Shown here: positions 1 through 5,210 of the stretch, one piece after another
Layout: the number at the start of each line of letters is the position of its first letter
How positions within the stretch are numbered: position 1 is the first letter of the stretch
Assembly: GCA_002774795.1 (NCBI GenBank)
Contig: PCYI01000030.1
Coordinates: 1-12,577 of the forward strand
Direction of reading: 5' to 3'
Source: Candidatus Vogelbacteria bacterium CG10_big_fil_rev_8_21_14_0_10_51_16
GTDB lineage: Bacteria > Patescibacteriota > Minisyncoccia > Phycocordibacterales > JACRKE01
DNA length: 12,577 bases
Program-made: the position numbers and the translations under genes
Notes under the pieces: generated by a model
Database searches by the model: none
What the model was told of the DNA's origin: nothing
What the model saw: only the letters and a program-made list of their open reading frames with translations

Positions 1-28
1 CTCACAGTTCTTTTAGGAATGAAAGATT

Positions 29-589
29 ATGAAAAAAGCATCCACCATATTCTTTGTGTTATCTTTTGGGTTTGGTATTGTGTGGGCCACACCCACCCTT
101 GCCATGTGTTCTGGTTATGACTACTACTGTTACGATATGCCAAGTTATGGTGGTGGTTACGGATACGCCTCCTATGCTTCACCATACGGCTCAAGCTATG
201 GAATGGGTGGCTATGGTCAGGGCTCTTACGCTTCACCATATGGTTCTAATTATGGCTACGGAACTCCCTATGGTGGCTATGGTTATGGTGCTACAAATTA
301 TGCCTCTCCAAATAGCTACGACTCGTTTAGCCGCGAGCGCACTGTCTTTGATTGGGTTGGGTCCGGAAACATCCCCTGGGACATAGGTCCCACCTATAAT
401 GGTAACGCTTATTCGTATCCAAGCTCCCCACGCCCTTCTGTTAGAAACCAAATGAGTGGTTTTGTGAACTGGCGCGCCTCTGGCAATCTTCCGTGGGATG
501 TGACCCCTTATGACTATGAGCAAAGCTATGGTATGCAAAACTACGGCGGTGCTTCCACGGGCTATGGCGGCTATGGCTGGAATTGGTAG
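29..589 (+). CDS. Secreted Gly/Tyr-rich repeat protein, function unknown
   Basis: This 186-residue protein is not a family I recognise. It begins with a clear signal peptide: MKK, a hydrophobic stretch at about residues 6-20, and a likely signal peptidase I site after TLA (residue 25). A lipobox is unlikely because Met precedes Cys27. The mature part has two cysteines (27, 34), then a low-complexity Gly/Tyr/Ser region (about 38-95) with repeats of the type SYASPYGS[SN]YG. The C-terminal half carries two copies of a more specific motif, [FV]-[DN]-W-x-x-SGN-[IL]-PWD-[IV]-x-P, at residues 107-121 and 146-160. The tail is again Gly/Tyr-rich and ends WNW. It is probably exported and structural or adhesive; that role is inference. 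AGGAA about ten bases before the ATG is a weak ribosome binding site. A heptamer array starts inside its stop codon. Confidence 0.8.
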   Translation: MKKASTIFFVLSFGFGIVWATPTLAMCSGYDYYCYDMPSYGGGYGYASYASPYGSSYGMGGYGQGSYASPYGSNYGYGTPYGGYGYGATNYASPNSYDSFSRERTVFDWVGSGNIPWDIGPTYNGNAYSYPSSPRPSVRNQMSGFVNWRASGNLPWDVTPYDYEQSYGMQNYGGASTGYGGYGWNW

Positions 590-606
590 CAGGTAGCAGG
601 TGGCAG
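585..606. repeat. Heptamer array GGTAGCA x3
   Basis: Units GGTAGCA, GGTAGCA and GGTGGCA lie at 585-591, 592-598 and 599-605. The array starts within the last sense codon of the upstream gene and includes its TAG stop (587-589). It is one of many 7-bp-period arrays in the window. Two further GGTGGTA units follow the next hairpin at 655-668. Confidence 0.75.
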
Positions 607-655
607 CCCCGACGCTTTGGTCTGGGCCCCGACCTCGCCCAGGCGAGCGTCGGGG
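607..655. repeat. Nested GC-rich inverted repeat
   Basis: CCCCGACGCT (607-616) pairs perfectly with AGCGTCGGGG (646-655), with an inner stem CTGGGC/GCCCAG (622-627/637-642). A tighter alternative hairpin is possible: 627-639 pairs with 642-655 (13 bp, one bulged C at 648, CA loop). The two folds exclude each other. There is no T-run after the stem, so a classical terminator is doubtful; a dispersed palindromic element is an alternative. Confidence 0.6.
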
Positions 656-676
656 GTGGTAGGTGGTATTATGTGG

Positions 677-704
677 TCAATTGTTAATTGTCAACTGTCA
701 ATTG
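677..704. repeat. Heptamer array TCAATTG x4
   Basis: Four 7-bp units in a row: TCAATTG, TTAATTG, TCAACTG, TCAATTG. They are partly self-complementary. The array directly precedes the long hairpin at 706-735. This non-coding stretch (590-875) otherwise holds only repeats, hairpins and a promoter. Confidence 0.75.
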
Positions 705-705
705 T

Positions 706-748
706 GCGAGAGTCGCGCTTGTGCGCGACTCTCGCCAGCTTGCTTTTT
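706..748 (+). terminator. Likely terminator hairpin upstream of the secE promoter
   Basis: A perfect 13-bp stem (706-718 with 723-735) closes on a TTGT loop, followed after eight bases by five T (744-748). The distance from stem to T-run is longer than in a textbook intrinsic terminator. It would end transcription from the Gly/Tyr-rich gene. Its downstream edge overlaps the -35 box of the next promoter. Confidence 0.55.
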
Positions 749-767
749 GTGAGAGCTATGATACAAT
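740..767 (+). promoter_or_regulatory. Promoter for secE-nusG-rplK
   Basis: -35 TTGCTT (740-745), a 16-bp spacer and -10 TACAAT (762-767) preceded by TG at 759-760, so an extended -10. The predicted start is near 774, about 100 bases before secE. It is the only good promoter match between the upstream gene and secE. Confidence 0.6.
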
Positions 768-775
768 GTAATAGT

Positions 776-798
776 ACCAGCCTTTCGAGGCGGTTTTT
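776..798 (+). promoter_or_regulatory. Small hairpin with T-run at the start of the secE leader
   Basis: GCCT/AGGC closes a UUCG-type loop (779-790), followed by CGG and TTTTT (794-798). It would form at the very 5' end of the predicted secE transcript. It may be an attenuator, a 5' stabilising hairpin, or the true terminator of transcripts from upstream. The stem is short, so confidence is low. Confidence 0.35.
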
Positions 799-805
799 AA
801 TAGAA

Positions 806-871
<66 letters not shown>

Positions 872-875
872 ATCT

Positions 876-1058
876 ATGTCTTCCTTCGCCAACTACATTA
901 AAGAAACACGCGCGGAGTTTAAATATGTAAACTGGCCAACGCGTCGCCAGTCGACAAACTTTACATTGTTGGTAATATTAATTTCAGCCATCGTGGCTTT
1001 TCTGCTGTTTGCCTTTGATGCCCTCTTTATTACCATACTGGAAACATTCATTTTCTAG
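876..1058 (+). CDS. secE: Preprotein translocase subunit SecE
   Basis: A 60-residue single-span SecE, the short bacterial form. An amphipathic N-terminus (NYIKETRAEFKYVNWPTRRQ) is the conserved cytoplasmic helix with the E-x-K-x-V-x-W-P-T signature. It is followed by one transmembrane helix (about residues 29-55). SecE clamps the SecY channel in the inner membrane and is essential for protein export. Its place directly before nusG and rplK matches the conserved bacterial order. The ATG has no Shine-Dalgarno site; the preceding bases are a CCTACTG repeat array. The stop is 7 bases before nusG, so the two are probably co-transcribed. Confidence 0.95.
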   Translation: MSSFANYIKETRAEFKYVNWPTRRQSTNFTLLVILISAIVAFLLFAFDALFITILETFIF

Positions 1059-1065
1059 CACCTCT

Positions 1066-1629
1066 ATGGCCCACGACCAACAAGCTCCGCAAAACATCAC
1101 GAATGCCGGCCGGCAGTGGTATGCCATCCACACCTACTCCGGCTACGAGAATGCCGTGGTGCGCAACCTTCGTCAGCGCATCGACTCTCTTGGCATGGAA
1201 GACAAAATATTCAGCGTCTTGGTGCCCACCGAAAAAAAGATTAAAGTGCGCGGAGGGAAGCGTGTTGAGTATGAAGATAAAATCTACCCCGGCTACGTGC
1301 TGGTAGATATGATAGTCTCTCATGATTCTTGGTATGTGGTGCGCAACACTCCCCGGGTGACCGGTTTTGTGGGCGCGGGAGTCGACCCTGTCCCCCTAAA
1401 AAAGGAGGAGGTCGAGGAGCTTTTCCGGCGCATGCAAAACTCCGACACCAAGCATGCTATCGAGCTCGAAATAGGGGAGGCGGTGCGCGTGTCCGATGGT
1501 CCGTTCAAAGAGTTCGAAGGCAAGGTAAACGAGATAGACAATGCGCGGGGCAAGGTGAAGGTTTTAGTCTCCATCTTCGGCCGCGAAACACCCGTGGAGC
1601 TCGATTTTCTCCAGGTGTCGAAGATTTAG
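1066..1629 (+). CDS. nusG: Transcription termination/antitermination factor NusG
   Basis: This 187-residue protein has both NusG domains. The N-terminal NGN domain (about residues 16-115) includes WYAIHTYSGYENAV and the typical YPGYVLVDM and TPRVTGFVG segments. A C-terminal KOW domain (about 135-187) has IGEAVRVSDGPFKEFEGKV followed by the VLVSIFGRETPVELDF strand. NusG binds RNA polymerase, modulates pausing and links it to Rho or the ribosome. The ATG at 1066 gives a normal length; an earlier in-frame start at 1009 would lie inside secE. No ribosome binding site is visible. A heptamer array begins at the last base of its stop codon. Confidence 0.97.
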   Translation: MAHDQQAPQNITNAGRQWYAIHTYSGYENAVVRNLRQRIDSLGMEDKIFSVLVPTEKKIKVRGGKRVEYEDKIYPGYVLVDMIVSHDSWYVVRNTPRVTGFVGAGVDPVPLKKEEVEELFRRMQNSDTKHAIELEIGEAVRVSDGPFKEFEGKVNEIDNARGKVKVLVSIFGRETPVELDFLQVSKI

Positions 1630-1728
1630 GCCACAGGGCATAGGTCGTAGGGCACAGAATCCAACCCATTGATTTTTTTCCGATTCAGTGTAACCTACGC
1701 CCTACGACCTAATTAACTACGCCCTATT
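1629..1728. repeat. Pair of inverted heptamer arrays between nusG and rplK
   Basis: Left array: GGCCACA, GGGCATA, GGTCGTA, GGGCACA (1629-1656). Right array, opposite orientation: CCTACGC, CCTACGA, CCTAATT, AACTACG, CCCTATT (1694-1728). The two pair through a perfect 13-bp stem (1641-1653 with 1699-1711); GAATC/GATTC (1657-1661/1682-1686) can extend the fold inside. The 37-bp spacer contains a run of seven T. The right array ends five bases before the rplK ATG. A transcript reading into rplK must pass this structure, so attenuation or RNA processing is possible. Confidence 0.7.
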
Positions 1729-1732
1729 TTAA

Positions 1733-2152
1733 ATGGCTATTTTAACCAAACAACTCAAGCTCCAGATTCCGGCAGGAAAGGCTACTCCGACCCCGCCTAT
1801 TGGTCCCGCTTTGGGTCAGGCCGGTATCAACATCGGTGAGTTTATCACCAAGTTTAATGCCGCCACAGCACAGATGACGGGCACCGTGGTGCCGGTCGTC
1901 ATCAGTGTCTACGACGACCGTTCTTTTGACTTCATCTTAAAGACTCCACCCGTGGCGAACTCCCTAATGAAAGCCGCCGGCGTGGAAAAAGGCTCTGGTG
2001 CTACCGGCACCAAGCGAGTAGGTACTGTTTCGAAAGAACAGGTAAAGAAGATTGCCGAGGAAAAGATGCCCGATCTAAACACCACCGACCCGGCGGCCGC
2101 CATGCGCATGGTGGCCGGCACCGCCCGCTCTATGGGCATTGAGGTCAAGTAA
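1733..2152 (+). CDS. rplK: 50S ribosomal protein L11 (uL11)
   Basis: This 139-residue protein matches L11 along its whole length. The N-terminal domain shows LKLQIPAGKATPTPPIGPAL and GQAGINIGEFITKFN with the proline-rich loop and conserved linker. The C-terminal rRNA-binding domain has TPPVANSLMKAAGVEKGSG and ends in the usual MRMVAGTARSMGIEV. L11 binds the GTPase-associated region of 23S rRNA and takes part in factor binding and the stringent response. No ribosome binding site precedes the ATG. rplA (L1), the usual next gene, is absent: a strong terminator and an insertion sequence follow instead. Confidence 0.98.
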   Translation: MAILTKQLKLQIPAGKATPTPPIGPALGQAGINIGEFITKFNAATAQMTGTVVPVVISVYDDRSFDFILKTPPVANSLMKAAGVEKGSGATGTKRVGTVSKEQVKKIAEEKMPDLNTTDPAAAMRMVAGTARSMGIEVK

Positions 2153-2176
2153 GGCGAAAAATTAAGAAAATCAGTA

Positions 2177-2216
2177 AAAAGTAAAGCTCGACAGCCGGTC
2201 GAGCTTTACTTTTTTT
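2177..2216 (+). terminator. Intrinsic terminator after rplK
   Basis: A 16-bp stem, AAAAGTAAAGCTCGAC (2177-2192) with its complement at 2198-2213, has a five-base loop and runs into a T-tract (2210-2216). The A-rich 5' side and T-rich 3' side make it potentially active in both directions. It closes the secE-nusG-rplK operon. Confidence 0.9.
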
Positions 2217-2232
2217 GTTGATGTGCTATTAT
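2205..2232 (+). promoter_or_regulatory. Promoter-like sequence left of the insertion element
   Basis: -10 TATTAT (2227-2232) with TG at 2224-2225 forms an extended -10. A weak -35, TTTACT (2205-2210), lies 16 bp upstream inside the terminator. Before the IS30 insertion it would have faced the small ORF at 3318 at a distance of about 50 bases. Only the sequence match supports it. Confidence 0.35.
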
Positions 2233-2249
2233 ATAACGAGGTGATTGGT

Positions 2250-2276
2250 TGTAAATTCTGGGCTCAAATGCAACTC
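2250..2276 (+). repeat. IS30-family left terminal inverted repeat
   Basis: 27 bp, starting TGTAAATTCTGGG and ending AAATGCAACTC. It matches the reverse complement of 3253-3279 at 22 of 27 positions. The transposase stop codon lies a few bases inside it. Confidence 0.9.
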
Positions 2277-2281
2277 GACTG

Positions 2282-3235
2282 TTAATTTGCAGAGAGTATA
2301 CCATGCATTCTCGACACTTCGTTAGCACTCCTGTACTGGAGTGATTTTTTGTATTTGTTGTTCATGATCTCAATCTTTTCTTGAAACTCTTCTCTCGTAA
2401 TCTTCGACAGGTCTGTGCCTTTGGGCCACCACCACCTTCGAAGCTGTCCGATACTGTTTTCGACCAGTGGTTTCTGTCGTGGAGAAGCTGGATCACAGAA
2501 AGCTGTCCCCACTCCGAACTTCTCATGTTCTCTGTTTTCACCACCTTGATCCAGAATCATCACATCACTTTTGTTTTCAAAATGTATCTTTTTCATCACT
2601 CGCGTTGTGTGAACCGGACTCAGACTTTTGACGAGATCTCCTTTCAGAAGCTTTGTCTCTCTCCAGACAACCAACACAGCAGATGTCCTGGATACTTTCC
2701 TTGGAGAGAGGAAGATATCACCTTCTGTGATTAACCCCGGATTGGCTGGGATGTTGTGGATACTGCTCATATTGGCGATCATGTGTCGTTCCGGAGCATT
2801 CCTGTGTGGTTTCTTGCGATATCGTTTTGTGCACAGATATCTGCAATATCTCTGACCATGTGCACTTCGAAGCCACCGATATATGGCATCAGATGAAACT
2901 CTTGGCACCATGCCCTTTTCTTGCATATTGCCCGCAATGCACTCCGAGGACTGATACTGTTTCAGTTCAGAGACGAGGTGCTTTCGAAGCTCCTGATTCC
3001 TCTCAATTTTCATGCCTTGGTGTTTTGAGTTACTTCTTTTCACCGAAGCCTTGAGTTCCGCCACGTCTGCCCTGTACTCTCCGCCCTCTTTCTTTCTTAG
3101 CTGTATCTCTCTCGATACGGTGCTTTTGTGTACTCCGAGAATGACGGCTATCTCTTGTTGCTCATGTCCTGCTCTCCATAGCGCTTCAATGCGATCGCGC
3201 GCACGAAAATCCAAATGCACAAATGAATTTCTCAT
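2282..3235 (-). CDS. IS30-family DDE transposase
   Basis: A 317-residue transposase that moves the surrounding element. The N-terminal helix-turn-helix (about residues 13-45: RIEALWRAGHEQQEIAVILG then HKSTVSREI) is the IS30-type DNA-binding motif. The catalytic core shows the first Asp in ITEGDIF (D173), the second in ILDQGGENREHE (D229) and the Glu in PLVENSIGQLRR (E259), followed by the family signature WWWPKGTDLSKITREEF. The DDE set is complete. The D-to-E spacing is about four residues shorter than in IS30 because of a shorter GVGTAFCDP segment, and the first motif is TEGD rather than the usual WEGD. Its start codon lies within a hairpin (3231-3255). Activity is likely but unproven. Confidence 0.93.
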   Translation of the reverse strand: MRNSFVHLDFRARDRIEALWRAGHEQQEIAVILGVHKSTVSREIQLRKKEGGEYRADVAELKASVKRSNSKHQGMKIERNQELRKHLVSELKQYQSSECIAGNMQEKGMVPRVSSDAIYRWLRSAHGQRYCRYLCTKRYRKKPHRNAPERHMIANMSSIHNIPANPGLITEGDIFLSPRKVSRTSAVLVVWRETKLLKGDLVKSLSPVHTTRVMKKIHFENKSDVMILDQGGENREHEKFGVGTAFCDPASPRQKPLVENSIGQLRRWWWPKGTDLSKITREEFQEKIEIMNNKYKKSLQYRSANEVSRMHGILSAN

Positions 3236-3255
3236 ATATTTCCATGATATATGAG
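3231..3255 (-). promoter_or_regulatory. Hairpin covering the transposase start codon
   Basis: CTCATATAT (3231-3239) pairs perfectly with ATATATGAG (3247-3255) around a TTCCATG loop. On the minus-strand transcript the ATG at 3235 is inside the stem. Such structures in some insertion sequences limit translation of transcripts entering from outside; here that role is inferred from position only. Confidence 0.4.
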
Positions 3256-3279
3256 TTGCATTTCATACAAGAATTTTCA
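3253..3279 (-). repeat. IS30-family right terminal inverted repeat
   Basis: Read on the minus strand it starts TGAAAATTCTTG and ends AAATGCAACTC. The first bases after it (3280-3282) are GGT, identical to the GGT at 2247-2249. It lies just upstream of the transposase start. Confidence 0.9.
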
Positions 3280-3317
3280 GGTCGACCGACCGATACTTGG
3301 AACTTGGAGGGATTCTT

Positions 3318-3509
3318 GTGACTTTCTGCGCTTTGTGTGGGCATCTGCCAGATGAATGTGCCTGCCCCGTCTTCGTGGTGATGAGTGGAAGTGAGGTCGT
3401 TGCGGTAGCTCTCCCGACTCTGGTCGAATTTTCGGAGAACCAATTCGGGGTAGGGTACGAATGTTCGGAGAGCGAATTCAGGGCCAGGTATGGCAGTATG
3501 GTCAACTGA
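3318..3509 (+). CDS. Small Cys-containing protein with an 11-residue repeat, unknown
   Basis: A GTG start with the best Shine-Dalgarno site in the window (GGAGGG, 3306-3311, seven bases from GGAGG to the GTG) gives a 63-residue protein. The N-terminus holds four cysteines, C-x2-C-x7-C-x-C (CALCGHLPDECAC), which could bind a metal. A hydrophobic strand-rich part follows (VFVVMSGSEVVAVALPTLV). Then comes a direct 11-residue repeat, EFSENQFGVGY / ECSESEFRARY, encoded by an imperfect 25-bp repeat at 3426-3450 and 3459-3483. A strong terminator follows 26 bases later. No family is recognised. The IS30 element sits directly upstream and may have separated it from a promoter. The opposite strand is also open here, so coding status is uncertain. 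Confidence 0.45.
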   Translation: MTFCALCGHLPDECACPVFVVMSGSEVVAVALPTLVEFSENQFGVGYECSESEFRARYGSMVN

Positions 3510-3535
3510 AGGCCACATCACTTTGGTGCGCTCGC

Positions 3536-3566
3536 GCCGACCCCCCGGGGGGTCGGCTTTCTTTTT
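3536..3566 (+). terminator. Intrinsic terminator after the small Cys-containing ORF
   Basis: GCCGACCCCCC (3536-3546) and GGGGGGTCGGC (3547-3557) form a perfect 22-bp palindrome, followed by TTTCTTTTT. In RNA the centre would open into a small loop. Its presence supports a transcribed unit upstream, in 3280-3535. Confidence 0.8.
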
Positions 3567-3626
3567 CCAGCCCTGTGCATTTTTTGTACGGTTTTGCTAT
3601 TTGGGCCTGTCCTAAAATCGGAGAGC

Positions 3627-3654
3627 TTGCCGAACTTCCCCTTTGGCATATAAT
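3627..3654 (+). promoter_or_regulatory. Promoter of the nucleotidyltransferase-deaminase pair
   Basis: -35 TTGCCG (3627-3632), a 16-bp spacer and a consensus -10 TATAAT (3649-3654). The predicted start falls on or next to the ATG at 3661, which implies a leaderless transcript. The -10 box lies inside the longer TTG-started reading frame, so that upstream start is unlikely. Confidence 0.75.
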
Positions 3655-3660
3655 GCTTAT

Positions 3661-4296
3661 ATGGCCAGCGGAAAAACTACCGTGAGGATCCGAAAGCAGA
3701 CTCCGAAGGTGCCCGCCGAACAGTCGCCACTCTTAAATATCTGTCTTACTCCTGGCTGTTTCGTGCCAAACCACGACGACCTGAAAAGGCTAATACATCA
3801 GTACCGCAATATAGGAAAGCGCATCGTACTTACACAAGGAGTGTACGACCTAATCCACGTCGGCCACGCGCTTTATCTTTCAAAAGCCCGGCTCTTGGGG
3901 GACATTTTGATTGTCGGCCTAGACTCCGATGAGCTCACCCGTGTGCGCAAGGGTCCTCGCCGCCCCATTGTCCCTCAAGAGGAGCGCGTGGAGATGCTTC
4001 TGCACTTGAGACATGTAGATGTCGTTACTATGCGCGAAGTGGAGCATGGCATCGGCGGCCTTATAGAATTGGTGCGCCCAGACGTGTTTGTGGCCTCCGA
4101 GAGCACAAAAGATTTTAGTCGCGAGCAACAGCTCGAATACGAGCGTTGCTGTGGCAAGGTGGTTATCTTTCCGCCCCAGGCCACCACTTCGAGCACGAAC
4201 CGGATGCGCCAGCTTGCCATTGACGGCGCGGAGGAGCTTGCCACGGAGGTGGAGCGGCTCACTAGCACCTTCCTGGAGCGCATTCGTAAAGCGTAG
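3661..4296 (+). CDS. Cytidylyltransferase-like nucleotidyltransferase
   Basis: A 211-residue protein of the HxGH nucleotidyltransferase superfamily, the fold of glycerol-3-phosphate cytidylyltransferase and the second domain of RfaE/HldE. An N-terminal extension of about 50 residues precedes the core. The first motif is TQGVYDLIHVGHALYLSKAR with HVGH at 66-69; next comes GDILIVGLDSDE and RPIVPQEERVEMLLHLRHVD, and the second nucleotide-binding motif appears as TSSTNRMR (176-183, ISSTxRIR type). These enzymes join NTP to a phosphorylated substrate and release pyrophosphate; the substrate cannot be told here. The start at 3661 is chosen because a TATAAT box ends six bases earlier. Four bases separate it from the deaminase gene, so the two form an operon. 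Confidence 0.85.
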   Translation: MASGKTTVRIRKQTPKVPAEQSPLLNICLTPGCFVPNHDDLKRLIHQYRNIGKRIVLTQGVYDLIHVGHALYLSKARLLGDILIVGLDSDELTRVRKGPRRPIVPQEERVEMLLHLRHVDVVTMREVEHGIGGLIELVRPDVFVASESTKDFSREQQLEYERCCGKVVIFPPQATTSSTNRMRQLAIDGAEELATEVERLTSTFLERIRKA

Positions 4297-4300
4297 CCGC

Positions 4301-5131
4301 ATGAAAAATAAAGCCGCCATTCTTCTTTTTGTCCCGGTCATCCACGCCGGCTACTTGAAGTTTTTTGAATCTCACAAGGGCGACGCTTTCGTCATGGGTA
4401 GGTCGCTTATAAAAGGTTACCCTCGGCTAGAGCGGGACATTCGCGCCATAGACCCGAAGCTCGCGACGGTTGCGTTGACGCGCATCCTGCGGCGCAAGGT
4501 GAGTATCCTAGAGAGGCGAGACCTTGCCGGTTTCACTAAAATACACACACATGTAGTTACTTCGGAAGAAGAGTTGAGCGAGGATGTGGCGCAAAGATTC
4601 TTCAAAGATTTTCATGTCGAGTACAAGTCTGCTTTTCTGCGTTGGAGTCGCAAGATTTCCGACACGGAGCACGAGATTGCCCCCGATCGCGTCATTTCAA
4701 CCAAGGAGGCTCATCGTGAACTTATTGTTCGCGCACACCTTGAGGGCGCGAAGTCACCCGACTGGTGGCGTCAGATAGGAGCTCTCCTGGTGCGAAGCGG
4801 AGAGATACTCACTTCAGGGTACAATAAGCATCTGCCGCATCTCCTCCATCAGGATGCCTTTGGTGACCCACGCATGAATTACGACTACGGGGAGGCGCCG
4901 GGGGTGTATCTCTCTATTCACGCGGAAGCCCACGTTTTGGTGCTGGCCGCCCGGGCCGGCATAAAGACAGAAGGGGCAGACATGTTCGTCTCCATCTTCC
5001 CCTGTGCAAACTGCGCCCGTCTCATTTCGCAATCGGGAGTGAAGAGCGTCTACTATGGCGGCGGCTACTCCATGCTCGAAGGCGAACAGATATTGAAGGA
5101 TGCCGGCATCGAAATCGTGCTCGTGCAATAA
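4301..5131 (+). CDS. Deaminase of the CMP/dCMP family with a nucleotidyltransferase-like N-terminus
   Basis: A 276-residue two-part protein. The C-terminal part (about 150-276) is a zinc-dependent cytidine/deoxycytidylate deaminase: ALLVRSGEILTSGYNKHLPH, then H207-A-E209 and P234-C235-A-N-C238, the zinc ligands and catalytic Glu. dCMP deaminases are usually about 130-180 residues. The N-terminal part (about 5-135) opens with LLFVPVIHAGYLKFFESH, which looks like an HxGH motif changed to HAGY, followed by GDAFVMGRSL, so it may be a degenerate nucleotidyltransferase domain. That reading is inference. Nearby thymidylate synthase and dihydrofolate reductase fit a dCMP to dUMP role, but its operon partner is a nucleotidyltransferase, so a different substrate is possible. 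Confidence 0.82.
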   Translation: MKNKAAILLFVPVIHAGYLKFFESHKGDAFVMGRSLIKGYPRLERDIRAIDPKLATVALTRILRRKVSILERRDLAGFTKIHTHVVTSEEELSEDVAQRFFKDFHVEYKSAFLRWSRKISDTEHEIAPDRVISTKEAHRELIVRAHLEGAKSPDWWRQIGALLVRSGEILTSGYNKHLPHLLHQDAFGDPRMNYDYGEAPGVYLSIHAEAHVLVLAARAGIKTEGADMFVSIFPCANCARLISQSGVKSVYYGGGYSMLEGEQILKDAGIEIVLVQ

Positions 5132-5153
5132 TTCCACCTGCCACACCCACAAT

Positions 5154-5187
5154 TACAATAATTTGGACGACCGTCTGAGTTATTGTA
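5154..5187. terminator. Weak hairpin between convergent genes
   Basis: TACAATAA (5154-5161) pairs with TTATTGTA (5180-5187), with GAC/GTC inside. It lies between the ends of the deaminase gene and the oppositely oriented HIT gene, so it may stop transcription from both. No T-run follows on either strand, hence low confidence. Confidence 0.3.
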
Positions 5188-5210
5188 GTCAATGATTATA
5201 GCCAATGATG

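Larger units (their letters stand above)
2250..3279 (-). mobile_element. Complete IS30-family insertion sequence (1,030 bp)
   Basis: The element is bounded by 27-bp imperfect inverted repeats at 2250-2276 and 3253-3279, 22 of 27 positions identical. Both ends begin TG and share AAATTCT and AAATGCAACTC. The TGTAAATTC end resembles the TGTAGATTC end of IS30 as I recall it. It is flanked by a 3-bp direct repeat GGT (2247-2249 and 3280-3282), the short target duplication expected for this family. It contains one full-length transposase gene. The right GGT lies within the palindrome GGTCGACC, so the restored target is symmetric. Intact ends, duplication and ORF suggest a fairly recent insertion. 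Confidence 0.92.

Noticed and set aside
3186..3521. A 111-residue minus-strand reading frame running from the flanking DNA into the IS30 right end
   Set aside because: It crosses the target duplication and terminal repeat, overlaps the transposase start, lacks any recognised motif, and the plus-strand ORF here has a better ribosome binding site and an 11-residue repeat.
3643..3660. Upstream TTG start for the nucleotidyltransferase (six extra residues)
   Set aside because: The codons contain the TATAAT -10 box; the ATG at 3661 fits a leaderless start better.
4088..4300. Earlier start for the deaminase gene overlapping the nucleotidyltransferase
   Set aside because: The added 71 residues are an out-of-frame Arg/Ser-rich reading of the upstream gene; the ATG at 4301 gives a sensible protein.
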